NCBI GenBank assembly: GCA_961205875.1 | Contig: OY540817.1 | Coordinates: 15,473,001 to 15,537,000, forward strand | DNA length: 64,000 nt | Direction of reading: 5' to 3' | Source: Sialis fuliginosa | Lineage: Eukaryota; Arthropoda; Insecta; Megaloptera; Sialidae | Shown here: piece after piece, positions 13,007 to 25,066 of the stretch | Layout: the number at the start of each line of letters is the position of its first letter | Numbering within the stretch: position 1 is the first letter of the stretch | Notes under the pieces: model-generated | Database searches by the model: none | Seen by the model: only the letters and a program-made list of their open reading frames with translations | Told to the model about the DNA's origin: nothing | Made by a program: the position numbers and the translations under genes

Positions 13007-13063
13007 CCTGGTCACCCCAGTGCACCTTATTCTTATCATCCCTCCGGTAATACTTGATTTTAA
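13007..13063 (-). CDS. Possible 57-nt internal exon (weak)
   Basis: On the minus strand the segment ends in CCAGG followed by a strong donor GTAAGTAA (plus-strand 13006 downward). One frame reads KIKYYRRDDKNKVHWGDQ, a mixed hydrophilic peptide unlike the Phe/Ile/Tyr-rich translations of the surrounding AT-rich DNA. The nearest acceptor is CGTCAG at 13064-13069, with a poor pyrimidine tract; a second AG gives a shorter exon. With the first acceptor the length is 57 nt and the phase is symmetric. A second frame is also open. I do not recognise the product. Confidence 0.3.
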
Positions 13064-14460
13064 CTGACGATACCTTTATATTTTGCCAAATTCATAAATT
13101 AAATAGTTATTACAAAATTGTGACAATTTCAAAATTTGACACAAATAGTAGGTAGCTATATTGCAATGCACGTAATGGAAAATTCGCGTGAACTCTTTTT
13201 AATTTCCATTAACAATATACAATTCGATACATCTTTATATGAAAATATACATAATGCGCTCCAATATGCTCCACTTTATTAAAACAATGAAACAAATGCT
13301 TTTAATACTTTTTTAATCTCCATAAACATCCAGCTTCCATTGTGTACATTTTAATTTATACACAGTTTTAGTACAACGCTTCAATTGTTTAATACCGGTA
13401 TTATATATGTATCGCAAAATAACTAATACAAAACTAATTTGTAACTGACTGCAAAGATAAAAATTATAAAAATAAATCATTCCAACTAAATGTACGACAC
13501 CCATATCGGTAAATACTTGGACAATAAATTCAGTGTAACGTAGCAATAAAACATACCAACTCAAGTGATATGTACTTTTTAATGTGCAGTGTCCATATAT
13601 CACTCGTATGTTGCCGCGCACGCCAAGTGCGACGGTGCTTTATTTACGTGAGCAGAGCCGAATTTACAGAATCCGAAAATTGGGACACTTTACTTCATTT
13701 TATGAATAACTGATTGATTTAAAAAAAATTGTATTTTTACTACTCTTGATGTACATATTTTCGTAATTGGGGGTTATTGTTGGCAAAACTATTAAGTTCA
13801 CAATTTTCATAATTCAGACATGAAATAATAATATTGTAAAGCAATACTTTTTTAGCTTTATCTATAATATTTTTGAAACGGTTCGGATAGAAAACACATT
13901 TTTTTAATGAAAATTAAGGAATCATTAATTATAATTAATATTTGGTATATTCGTTATGTAACAAATTCTAAGATAAGATTGTATAAAAATTAATTAATTA
14001 ATACTAAGGTTTTTTCTTAATTAACAAAAACAAATTCTCATTGAATTTTATGCAAAACTGGTAATAAAACATCGTTTTTACGAAGAGTTGTAAAGAGAGT
14101 TTCAGCTGTTACAATTAATCATTTTTATTGAAATCTGGGTTACCTACATTTGAACATACTATTACAAATACACCTCTGGGTAGATCGCAGTTAATGTATG
14201 ATACGTACTCTAATCAGTTAACAGTTTTTATGCTTACCTTTTCTATTTTGTCCTGGTGTGATTTATGATTTAAATATTTTATAAATGGATAAACTATAGA
14301 CGCAACATTTAGTAATATATCTAACGCAAAAGGTGTTTTTCAATTTAAATTTCATTGATTTTTTAAGAGAAAGTTCAGAAAAAAGATGTTACAATCAATC
14401 GGTTTACGGATTCATTAAATTAAATTATAAGACAAACATAATTTAATTGTATATAATATA
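13064..14460. other. AT-rich non-coding stretch
   Basis: No further exon was found next to 13007-13063. The 102-codon minus-strand open frame at 13313-13621 has no recognisable domain and is treated as chance. A GC-richer spot, CCGCGCACGCC near 13613, is isolated. Confidence 0.45.
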
Positions 14461-14462
14461 TA

Positions 14463-15166
14463 CCGGGTGGACCATTTTAACCTTTAATGGAAAATAACTC
14501 GACCAGTAAGCGAAATAATAAAAAAAGTTTTATACAAAAGTTGTTGGGAAAGGAGGGGGACGTACGACCATGACTTTGAATTTGACCTTGACCTTGACTG
14601 AGGAAAATCAATAAAAAACATTCTGAAATAACAAAAAATAAAATACACTTATAAATAGGATTATATTATATATATGTATTTTATTGCTTTTCTTTCAGTA
14701 AATTAAATAATTTTTTTTATAATATTTTTTCTCATTTTTTTGATATGCTCGTGCCCTCCATTTAGTTTTATCACGCCTCCCTAGAAAATTCAACTTTTTT
14801 CCTATCAAAATTACACTGTATTCTGTTTCCAACGCCAACGTTTAGAAATCCCCGTATACAGATACGATTTTCACTTGAATACACGTACAAATTCTTTTTG
14901 AACTTGAAATGACCTCAAAACATGGCATTTGACCTTATCAATCTACATATTCAATTGTAGAATTTCCCGTTCTTTCCGAATCCGGGGTCGAAAATAGGCG
15001 TTTCCATTTGAAAAATTTTATATGGCCTTCAAATAACCCCTACGGTCAAGGTCAAATTTAAGGTCACGGTCGTACGTCCCCCTTCTTGCTTTTGTACAAA
15101 TTTTTTTTTATTATTTCACTTACCGGTCGAGTTATTCTCCATTAATGGTTAAAATGGTTCACCCAG
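14463..15166. mobile_element. Foldback MITE, ~700 bp, TA target site
   Basis: The left end, CCGGGTGGACCATTTTAACC, is mirrored by the right end, whose reverse complement reads CTGGGTGAACCATTTTAACC. TA flanks both (14461-14462 and 15167-15168). Matching arm blocks include AACTCGACC.GTAAG, AAATAATAAAAAAA, GGGGGACGTACGACC and the TTTGACCTTGACC repeats, against CGGTCGTACGTCCCCC and AAGGTCAAATTTAAGGTC. The core includes several more GACCT/AGGTC words and is less symmetric. No transposase; probably a Tc1/mariner-type non-autonomous element. Confidence 0.8.
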
Positions 15167-15168
15167 TA

Positions 15169-18100
15169 TATATGCAAACATTTATAAGTTAATGTTTTAA
15201 CACAAGTACCTTTTTAAATCATATTTTTCATCTACATACTGTACATTAATTTACTTTGATAAAAATTCATTTCAATAAAGTAAATATTTTAAAAGGTATA
15301 ATGGATGTATTAATATTTAACAAGTGTATCTGAATAAAAAGGAATAATGTAAATATATAATTAAGGTTTGTGCAAAGATACCAAACGTGGGAATCGGAAC
15401 GTTTCTTAAAATATACATAAGATGTGTAAACGTTTATATCTTGAATAAACAGACTCGAATAAAATATGCATTGGTTTGGTTAGTTGTGTATGAATTACAG
15501 TGGTACTTAAAATGTCATAGTTTCTTTTTATAATAACTATTACTAGCTGAACTGTTTGGTGCTACTCAAGGTGTAATTTAATTAATTTTAAGAATATAAT
15601 ATATAAGTATGATAAAAAAAACATATTTAATAAATATCTTAAAGAACAAAAAAACTATATTGTAACTGAGCTTAAATATATAGACCTACACTTCACTATA
15701 AATGTATATATGAATACTATGATCTACATTAAATTCTTTTGGACTATTTTCTCCATGGTACATGTGTGTCTGTCTATAGACGGCGTAATTGACAATAAAA
15801 TTCGACATTTTTTTGTCAATTATTTTGAAGCATAGAAATAATTTTTTTAATAAAGGTATTGATTTTTATATATGTAAACTTGAAAATTTGTATTTCTTGT
15901 TAACTGTAAAGGAACAAATTAAATAATTTATTAAAATATTTATAACGATAAGAAATTCTTGTTTTTTGAACAAAACTTGTATTCTATCACTGGCTCACGT
16001 TGCTTTGAGCAATAAATTATAATTTAATGTTAATTATATTTCCCGAACGAAATTAATTATTTACAAGTTTCACTCGAATGATTACTATTGAATTCAAAAT
16101 ATCGCATTCAGTTAAATTCTTCATGCGAAACGAAGATGGCGTTGGTATGCAATGTTTCACAACCTACTGGATCATCAAAAGTGGAATGTGTTTTAACATT
16201 TTATTATTCATAGTTAAGAATTTTCAATTATATATTCCTACTGTATGCAAACATTAAAAGTTTAAGAGTGAAAGATATGAATGTTTAACGATGCCTCAGT
16301 AAAACTAAATTATACTTTAATAAAGACAATAAAGTTTTCTTTAGTAAATAAACACAGTCCAGTGAATTTATGAGTCTATTATTGTTACTTTAAAAGCTAG
16401 TTGAGTTATAAATAAATTAGTTAAAGAGTGTTTTTATTTCGTTAATTGCGAAGAAAAATGCGCATAGTAATGGGTATATAAAATTAGAATAAAAATAAAG
16501 TAGGTTGAACGAAGGTATTCTTGTTCTGTTCGGAATTTAATTTGATTCAAATGTATTTCGTTTTATAAAGTACTTCTGGTGAAAAGAATTTCACAAATTT
16601 AAGATCGTTTGTTAGTTATATATGCGTATAGACAAAAATAACAATACGTTTTTAACTAATCAATTATTCATTAAACATTTCATTGTTTTTATTGATGTTC
16701 CTTTTTAAGTGATAGAAAGTAAATATAATGCAATTATTTTAATGATGTGAATACAGTAAATAAATAATTTGTAAATACAAACAATACAATAAAGCAAATT
16801 CATTTTTAGATTAAATATTCATACAATTAAAGGATGTTTTAAAGAGCAGTTTGATTAATAATTTTTTTTTTAATTATTTGTAATGATTAACATTGCAGCT
16901 AATTTTGACTCCGGAATTAATTTTTATTTCCGTTTCCAAGAAATTCATTGATTTGTATAAGTTTTTTAAAGGTGTTTTTATTTATTTTTATAATTCAATA
17001 AGATAGCGCTTCGTATTTTTTTACAATAAAAAGTGTTCCGTGACTTCGAAAATCTTAAGAACCACTGTTCTATTCAATATCACAGTAGCATATTATACAA
17101 TATGATATGTATCTCATTTATAACAATCGTGGGCACACATACACATAAATAAACATTTAGAACAGATCCTTGTGGCGGTGGGAGGGTGTTGGGAAATGGA
17201 CATGGCAGGACACACATCGACGTCAAGGATTTGCAAAGATAATCCTGATTAATGGAGTCCTGTTTCAGTGAATTAAACAAACATACCGCGATCAAACCCA
17301 ACCCAGCACAGAGAAATGGGACACGGTTTTACATTTTTATTTATACGTTATGTCGTACTAGTTTCAATCGATACCATCTTATATATTTGCTACTTGGAAT
17401 ATTTACTAGCGTTTAACCCGCCCAAATTACGAAAATTAATATTAAAATATTTTAAATTTACAATAAAAAAACATTGTACGAAACAAATGTAATTTTCAAC
17501 AGAAATTCTAGTTTCATTTGTTTAAGAGCTAAAAAGGAAACAAAACAGAGTAATTGTATTTATTTTAAAACTGCAGTAACAATGGAGAAATTCAAATAAT
17601 GTTTTATAAAAGTCTTATACCAGGATACACAATGTTTCTTGCTTGACATATTCTGGAACTATAAATCACACAAATTTCGAAATGGTCTTATAATGTTCGA
17701 TATATAGTTTAGTATTTCTAATCATTTCAATGGATCGCTTAATAATTAATACACCAAACCGGTATCTTCAAATGCTTAGTTGATATAAATATTATTGCAA
17801 CCAAAAAAGCGAAAGATTAGTTTCTCTATCATTTTAACCTTAATTCTCTCAATTAATATGTTTCAAGTGAACTGAAAACGTTGTATCTAAAATCAATTAT
17901 TTATTTAATCAACATTAGTGTTGAATTTACTATGTTTAAGTTCTAAAAACTTTAAGCAACAGCGGAAGTTAGATATTTATGTACAGTGACAGAAGAAATT
18001 TAAGGACGAATTACTCACAAATTAACGAATGGCTGTCAAAATTATAATTCTAAAACGAAAATATTTGTTATTTAGATCGGTGTTTCTGACGAACTTTTTA

Positions 18101-18313
18101 ACTATATTGCAACTACTCAAAAACTTATCGAAATGATTTCAATTTTTAATATTTTTTACGCGTTTTTTTATCCATTTAATAAATAATATACATACATACC
18201 TATGTGTAACTATTAATTTTTTTAATGCAGTTTTCATGTTCAAAATTTCCAAATACTCAATACATCTTATAACGAAACCCTGAACAAAAATAACAATATA
18301 AAATTGCGACTGA
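15169..18313. other. AT-rich non-coding stretch
   Basis: No supported gene. The stretch ending CTTAAGAACCACTG at 17067 resembles the right terminus of some hAT elements (CAGTGGTTCTTAA in reverse), and CAGTGGTACTTAAAATG at 15498 could be a left partner. The 8 bp outside the two ends do not match, so no element is called. The open frame at 17080-17301 overlaps a mixed-composition patch with no known domain. Confidence 0.45.
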
Positions 18314-18321
18314 CATATACC
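18314..18321. repeat. Target-site duplication CATATACC, left
   Basis: Identical to the 8 bp at 19461-19468 immediately outside the right end of the hAT-type element. An 8-bp duplication is characteristic of the hAT superfamily. Confidence 0.9.
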
Positions 18322-19460
18322 CAGTGGCGAAGCGTCCATGGAAGCAGGGGAAACAGTGCTTTCCTTTCTTTATAGGTAAATTAATACAAATCTGTGTTTT
18401 CAGTTAATAAATAATTTTAAAATATTATTAGAATATTCATCTTTATGCACAACCCAAACATTTTAACCAAAAGTCAAAAATAACATTTAATATTAATTTA
18501 CACGTTCAATTATAAAACTATAATACCTCAACTACTTATTTTATTTATATATAATATTATTATTATATTATAATACTTATTTTCTTGTATTTTAATCGAT
18601 ATTTGTATGACGAGTTGAAGTTCACTGCAGAAAATTCCACTAAAATTTTTTGAATTTTTTATTTAATTAAAAGTATGTTTTTTATATAGAAAATGACGTG
18701 AAAGTTGAAAACCGCAGGTCTGTATCTCAAACCGTTCTCGAGATATAGCCTCTCAAAGTTTCAGTTTTTTCAAATTTTTAGAGAAAAAAGGCCATAACTT
18801 TTGAACGCGTGGTCGGAATTGATTTTAGTTGACGGATTTGGAATCAGCGTGTCAAAATCTATATAATGACATGTATAATACCTTAAAACTCGAAAAAAAA
18901 AAATTCGCGAAAAATCGAAAAAATTCAAAGGGGTATACCTTAAAAAAATGTCGATTTTTGACCAAAATTTTTTTGTCGGATTTTAAAGTATTATACATGT
19001 CATTATATAGATTTTGACACGCTGATTTCAAATCCGTCAACTAAAATCAATTCCGACCATCCGTTCAAAAGTTATGGCCTTTTTTCTCCAAAAATTTGAA
19101 AAAACTAAAACTTTGAGAGGCTATATCTCGAGAACGGTTTGAGATATAGACCTGCGGTTTAAAAATTTCAACTTTTCACGTCATTTTCTATACAATAAAC
19201 ATACTTTTAACGAAATCAAAAATTCAAAAATTTTTAGTGAAATTTCCAGCAGTGAACTTCAACTCGTCATACAAATATCGACTAAAATAGAAGAAAATAA
19301 GACGAAGAATCATTAAGTTACTATATAAATATATAAGAATTTATTTAAAAAAATAAAATCTTGAACTAAAACTGTTTCATAACTAGTTTTTTTTTGTTAA
19401 TAGGAGGGAGAGGATTGACAAAATATACTTCCCTTTTAAAAATTTCACGCCTCACCACTG
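18322..19460 (+). mobile_element. hAT-type non-autonomous foldback element, copy 1
   Basis: The element begins CAGTGGCGAAGCG and ends CGCCTCACCACTG, and is bounded by perfect 8-bp duplications of CATATACC. It is 1139 bp long. Subterminal arms (18322-18575 and 19302-19460) enclose a near-perfect palindrome at 18576-19301. A second copy in the opposite orientation lies at 50500-51544 and matches along its whole length, subterminal arms included. No transposase frame exists. The two mirrored 62-codon frames inside (18829-19017 + and 18852-19040 -) are products of the palindrome, not genes. A hAT transposase supplied elsewhere would be needed for mobility. Confidence 0.9.
18576..19301. repeat. 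Long near-perfect palindrome inside hAT copy 1
   Basis: Arms of about 340 bp begin CTTATTTTCTTGTATTTTA and close with the inverse at 19301. The arms differ at only a few per cent of positions by eye. Shared arm landmarks are ATGACGAGTTGAAGTTCACTG, CAAACCGTTCTCGAGATATA, GGCCATAACTTTTGAACG and AATCAGCGTGTCAAAATC. A short asymmetric spacer near 18925-18950 carries GGGGTATACCTTAAAAAAA and is conserved, inverted, in the second copy. RNA read through in either direction would form a stem of over 300 bp. Confidence 0.9.
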
Positions 19461-19468
19461 CATATACC
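19461..19468. repeat. Target-site duplication CATATACC, right
   Basis: Exact match to 18314-18321. Confidence 0.9.
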
Positions 19469-22400
19469 AATAACCACAACGCCATCTATGATTTTCCTGA
19501 TCAATTAAATCAAGTACATGTAATCCTCTTTAGTTGTAAACATCCGCTATAACTTACATGTAACGTACGCTAAGCCATCTTTACATAATCAACAATAATA
19601 TTATGTTAGCAGCGACTTAACTCCGCCCTCGTTTATAACGCACGGCTAGCTCCCTGCCTTACCGACACCGCTATGATTATTTATGTAGTATCTATGTTTA
19701 TCATACCTCGGTTACGTACTCTGTTATTTATGCTGTCGTCGATGCTATTGGCGAATGTTGTATTTATTATTCTCTGCTAAAATGGCACGGAGCCAAGTTG
19801 AGAATGAATAGACACTAGTTCTTGAATTCTTGGTATAAGATGGGTCTTATTAGATTTTAGTCGAGCAAAGAGCTATGTAAATTAGTATCACTGGTTTTCC
19901 TTGAGATTAAGGTTAGATTTTTTTACCAACATTTTGTAGCATTACAATGACTTTTATATTATGTAGATTGTATGCAAGCTTTTTTACATATGAATAAAAC
20001 CAAGAATTTGAAGCAACTGAGTTTAATTTTTTTTAAATGTACTTTATTATTTTTTGCTTAATGAATATGATTTTCCTCTTCAAATCGATGTTACATGCGA
20101 GTAGCGGTTGCGGAAGCAATTAAAAGTGCTTTGTGGTGTAATTATTTATTTATTGATGATGAACAGGAATTTATATGCCCCAGGAGTTATTAAACACAAT
20201 AAATGAAATTTTTTAGGTACATAGTTTGATTCGTATTGAATACGGTAATAAAGTTAAAAATATTTTTTCAATAACAAAATTGATTATGGGTGGTGCCGAT
20301 ATTAAGGCACACATCTAGAGACGTCACAAATCCGTATATTATTTCCAGGATATTTAATTAATGTGTTTATACACTGTGGTTCTTTTATCAATTTTATTTT
20401 TACAAAAGAACTAACTATTACACAAAACATATTCTGTACATTTATAGAATTAAAAATAGAGTTTTTACAGAATCATGATGTCCAACACACTTTGTATGAA
20501 CTCGCCTAATAATCGGAAACTTCGTATTTTTTTTTACTTTTTATTCGATTATAACATTCATTTTTTAATATATATGTATATATTTTTTCAAAACAATAAA
20601 ATCTGTATTTAATATTTTTATTCACCAATTAATTAATATAACAATTGAAAAATGTGAAAATTTCGAATTATTTTAACCCAATTTTGTTATATGTATTCAG
20701 TACAATGAGTCTCAAATCGAAGGAAATAGATATCACTTACATGAATACCGAAAGATACGATTCTCACTTAATAATAAAGATACATACAAACACAAATCGA
20801 ACACTAAACGCTAAAACAACGACTCTCTAGGGTCGAGTTGCGAAGTGCATACACACACTGCATGAAATATGCAATTCAATTCTACGCAATCACAGCCAGA
20901 CTCTAAAGTTTCACTGATAGATCAATCACTTTGCTCGAACTGCTATTATGGCAAATGTAAATGTATCTCTTTACAAGGTGCGAGTGGTAAAGAGTACAGG
21001 AACGGGTTAGTGAATACAACATTTCATTAATTCCATGGATCAATATCCAAATCCATACATATAAATATCTATAGTCTGTTTCATTTAAGATTGCAGCGGT
21101 AGCTAACATAGGAAGCATAATACGCGCTCTTGATTGGGTAAAATGCCAGGCAGATTCACAATAACACAATTATTGCTGACGAATGTTGCCTTAGGAACAA
21201 ATGAAATTAAATTTAAATTGTCAGATTAGTTATTCTATAAAATGTGTATTATATTATTGACATTGGGATATTAGAAAACTAATATTCATAATACAAAGGT
21301 GAGTTTTATTTCTTACAAATTTCATTAAAAGTTTTCATATACATATTAAAATTTTACTATATTTATTTTGTGGACTGGCCTAGTGCGATAATTGTGCCTG
21401 TGTGAATCGTACCGTCTAATCCCCGCCCACAACTGCAGTCTTAAATGATTTGATATTCTATTATACATTTATAACATTTGAATATGTCTTCGTGGTGACG
21501 TTAATTCTCGCTCCAACGCTGATTGGTCAAGGAGCTGATGAGACTACCTTGTCTTTATATGCCTAGTTTTTAATAAAATTCTAGTTGTAAAAATTGTTTC
21601 CAATTTTAAGTATATACGAATTTCAATTTCTGCGTGAGTATTTTTTTTACGCATTTGTCTTCCTATCTGAGAGTACCTAAGTATAAATGTACACTTGAAC
21701 GTTGTGGTTATACAGTAGTGCAATTTAAACGTCATTTAATAAAGATGAACTTACTCCTCTTTCTACTCAATGTTCGTTTTTTTTTCAGCTGACTCACTTA
21801 CTATATGCTAATATCTCTATAGCGTCTCCAAGAAGATTAAATTTATTATTTTATCTATGGCTGTTACGTAATTTCAATGGAGTACACAATTTGTAGACAT
21901 ATTAACATCAATTTCGATGATTCTATTATGATCTTGAAGTGGTTCTTGTCTTCTATATGTAATGTCGCTTTGATTTTTAAATGCACACTGCAATGATGGC
22001 CTAACTTACATTATTGTTGGGCTTATATTTTGTCACTTGTACTATTTGGATAGTAAGATATAAGATATGTTTAATGGGGCAGCATAGCCCTAGAGCCATT
22101 CCTGTTGGTGAATAAGGTATTTTAATGTTTACGAGGTGAAATAGGTTTCAACATGTTCACAAAGTTAAATGGAAACGCTGATGTATCTGATTATAAGACG
22201 TAGATGGAAATAAGATTTAAACTTAATTATTATACTTGTTGAAGTCTGTTTCTGTTACATTTGTTATATTTTGGTGCACAGATTCTTAAAATAAATCAAA
22301 TAAAATTATACAAATTTAAATTAAAAAATTATATGGTACCAAGATAAATAGGTCTGGAGTACTCACCGAGACAAACATTTTCCCCAAAAATAATTCAAAT

Positions 22401-22879
22401 CGGTGCTTTTTTACAATAGTTATCGTGAACGAAAGAAAATTCTACATCCAGATACACACAACAACTTTTCTTTAAGTTTTGAAGGTAGTACAATCAGAAT
22501 CTGCTCTTATCTTGGACACGATTTTTCTTTCAGAACATGGAAGTAAAAAATGGTTAGTAATAAATACATTATGTCTACTGGTGTACTGTTAAAACTATCC
22601 TTTAATTCAATTACGGACTGGTGTATTCAACCTATTTTAATTATAGATTATTACTTTAGTTTTAGTTAGTTCATGTATTGGGTATTACGTTCTCTATCGA
22701 TATGTTCTAATGGCACTTGAACTAAAACAGTATTGTATATTGAAACTCACAGCAATTTATCGAGTGTACTAAATTTATACTATGCATGTCTGTCTGTACG
22801 CTAAATAAGTGATATTGTCATCAGTGATGTTGAATTCAAACGTTTTTGGCATTTTGTATAAGACAGAAGAGATTTACTG
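19469..22879. other. Non-coding stretch with slightly GC-richer patches
   Basis: No gene recognised. 19620-19700 (CCGCCCTCG, ACGGCTAGCTCCCTGCC) and 21370-21560 are less AT-rich. The latter contains an inverted CCAAT word (GATTGGTC, near 21521) about 30 bp before a TTTATATG word, which is a conceivable promoter but unsupported by any downstream gene. On the minus strand, GTCTCG followed by GTGAGTAC at about 22362-22367 is a donor-like site without a convincing exon. Confidence 0.4.
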
Positions 22880-23120
22880 CATGCGCTTCTTTTTAGTAAT
22901 GAGGGGGTACCCCTGTGGATAAAATCCGCGATGTTCACTGTCACCACCCAAGATTGTACCAAGCGATTATAAAATCGACCACGGGTATTTTTAATTATTG
23001 CCTCTACGCCATTTCCAAAATTTTCTTCACATATAAAATTTGCACTTCATTTTTCGTTTTAAAGAAATCGGTTTAATAATTCCCGAGTCTATAATCCTTA
23101 TACAAACGAACATTCATTTT
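22880..23120 (-). repeat. TE fragment, ACTCGGGAATTA family, copy 1
   Basis: The reverse complement contains TATAGACTCGGGAATTATTAAACCGATTT, matching TATAGACTCGGGAATTACTGAACCGATTT at 43031 on the plus strand. This phrase is common next to mobile elements in arthropod genomes (established knowledge of repeat sequences, not checked here). The segment directly abuts the Helitron that starts at 23130, so it may be older TE sequence into which the Helitron inserted. Confidence 0.5.
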
Positions 23121-23129
23121 TATAATGAA

Positions 23130-24007
23130 CTAGCTGGGCCCACGCGGCTTCGCTCGCGTGGACTACGGAATTATTATTTAGGATTTAAAAAATATATATG
23201 TAGTTGAATTAATTACAAACACGATTAGTTATTAATGTAATAAAAACCAAATAACACTTAAATTACCTACCTAACAAAAACGAATCAGAACAAAAAGTAA
23301 AAATAATTTTTGTTCTATTTAAATTTAAAAGTTAATTATTGAAAACAAAATAAACAATTGACAATCAAAAGAATACCGGCCTGTTCGACTGTTCTCTGCC
23401 CAGCGTGTTGGCACGTTCCCTCGCCGCACCCCCGCGCACGGTCACAACGCGCGAATAATATGTCCTGTATAACATATATTTCGATATTTTCTAAACTATA
23501 CGACCAAATTGGATGCTGTAAATGGCAAATTATATCTACATTAAGTACCTATGACGATGAAATAATTTATTTCGATAAGGATTAATGTTTTGCAGGTCAT
23601 AAGTCCATGTAAACAGAACCCAAATATTTTATGTTTTCTTTGTAACATAAAAGCAGTCATTGTGGCTTAAATATAAAAGTTAGACATATCGTGTCGCGGA
23701 CTTTGTAGAACTTTTGATTCTACACAATTCTTTAATACATTATTTTGTTCTATATTGAACGGTTTAGGCAGCGTATTACAAAACAGCGCACCGACGGCAA
23801 AAAATTTTCCGACTTGATTTTCTATTATCGTCACTGCTTAGTTGTTATGATACCTAACGTAAAAAAATATAGCCTATAACCTGGCCAGAGAACGTACCTT
23901 TGAATTAAAAAAAAAACACGTAAATCGGATAAGTGGTTCTCGAGTGATAAGGTAACTAACGGACAGACAGACAGACAGAGAGACGTTGAGCTTATATATA
24001 TTAAGGA
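23130..24007 (-). mobile_element. Non-autonomous Helitron, copy A
   Basis: Read on the minus strand it starts TCCTTAATATATATAAGC after a host A, runs through (GTCT)n and GTCCGTTAGTTACC, and ends with a GC-rich hairpin (CCACGCGAGCGAAGCCGCGTGG), then GCCCAGCTAG followed by host T. Helitrons insert between A and T, start with TC and end in a hairpin plus CTRR, so all three hallmarks are present. It is 878 bp with no Rep/helicase frame. About 530 bp from the 5' end match copy B at 25067. A GC-rich block at 23380-23460 is absent from copy B. Confidence 0.7.
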
Positions 24008-24854
24008 TTAAGTGTTTTGGAAAAGTATTGTTATTTTTTATCCCACAAAATAAACTGCCACATTAAAATACATCTGATAAAATATTTTTTTTCCTGCAAC
24101 CTGCAAAAATTCATTCATTTCATTTCAGTTTACAACAACATAATTTAAAGTAAATTCACTCCTAGTTTCCCCACGTTATCTGCGCTCCCGGCTGCAACAA
24201 TACATCTATTCGCACAACAGTACTTTAATGTATTAGATGTCTGATTGAGCAGTGGACTTGAACATGTTTCGAAAGCTTAAATGGAACTGTTGATGCATTT
24301 GTCTGTCACATGGTGTATACAAATGGATTGCAGTAAAGCATTAGTTTCAAACTCTAGTATAACGGTATTCCAAAGAAGAGACGTCCATATGCAAACCAAT
24401 AATGCTATTTAAGATTGTATATTTGCATGCATTCATAAGTGGGTGTTATAACTATAATAAATTATTCAGTTATAAATTGCATATGCTACTTTTCAAGAAA
24501 TTATTTATCTGTATTTATATTCCTCTATTTCTTCATTTCAATACTAGAATAAGCTACCACACTATGAATAATTATCTGTACCTATAATAACAATAATACT
24601 TAAATAAACAAATTTTAATTTTATAAAAATTCAGTGTATATTAATAATTTAACCCAATTTCGGTGAAAATTTTATAGAATATTTTTTATAGATAAGTTAG
24701 GTTACTACACTGGATCCTAAAATTCTAGCCATCTTGTTTATATTTATGTGTTTTTACTTTAAAACATAAAATTAGGTAAATATTATTGATAGAAAAATAC
24801 AGATTTCTGAATGGTAGTCGATAAAACAGGTTTTAGATTCACATTTGTACGCTA
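24008..24854. other. Spacer between the Helitron cluster members
   Basis: No gene or clear repeat. The 24160-24310 part is less AT-rich but shows no structure. Confidence 0.45.
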
Positions 24855-25066
24855 GATGTCTAAGCCAAAAAAGTATAACCTTCGCGTGCATAAATATCAC
24901 ACACCCATTATTTATCTAATAAATGTTTCGGGATACAAAGTAGCCTATATCCTTCCTCAGAATGCAAGCTATCTCCTTGCCAGATTTCATCAAGATTGGT
25001 TCAACAGTTTAGCCGTAGAAAAGTTACAAACAGATCGCCAAGCAGAGAGATAAACACACTTTCACA
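24855..25066 (+). mobile_element. RTE-like non-LTR retrotransposon 3' tail, decayed
   Basis: The sequence contains the phrases GATACAAAGTAGCCTATATCC, TCAGAATGCAAGCTATCTCC, CCAGATTTCATCAAGATTGG and TTCAACAGTTTAGCCGTAGA, followed by ACAAACAGATCGCC. This order resembles the widespread arthropod tail in which AAAGTAGCCTATG, ACCAAATTTCATC and ATCGGTTCAGCCGTTT precede a run of CAGACAGA, generally attributed to RTE-type elements. There is no reverse-transcriptase domain. The 65-codon frame at 24856 is therefore not a host gene. Helitron copy B starts exactly at its 3' edge. Class assignment is from memory. Confidence 0.5.

Noticed and set aside
15498..17067. hAT element bounded by CAGTGGTACTTAA and TTAAGAACCACTG
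   Set aside because: The ends match only partly and the flanking 8 bp (ATGAATTA and TTCTATTC) do not agree.
18829..19040. Mirrored 62-codon frames on both strands (also at 50925-51136) encoding nearly the same protein
   Set aside because: They arise because each lies across a palindrome, so both strands carry the same sequence. Composition is not protein-like and the frames are inside a MITE.
22330..22460. Minus-strand exon ending at GTCTCG|GTGAGTAC
   Set aside because: Good donor, but the acceptor side has no pyrimidine tract and the translation is not distinctive.
24856..25053. 65-codon frame as a host gene
   Set aside because: It lies in an RTE-like retrotransposon tail.
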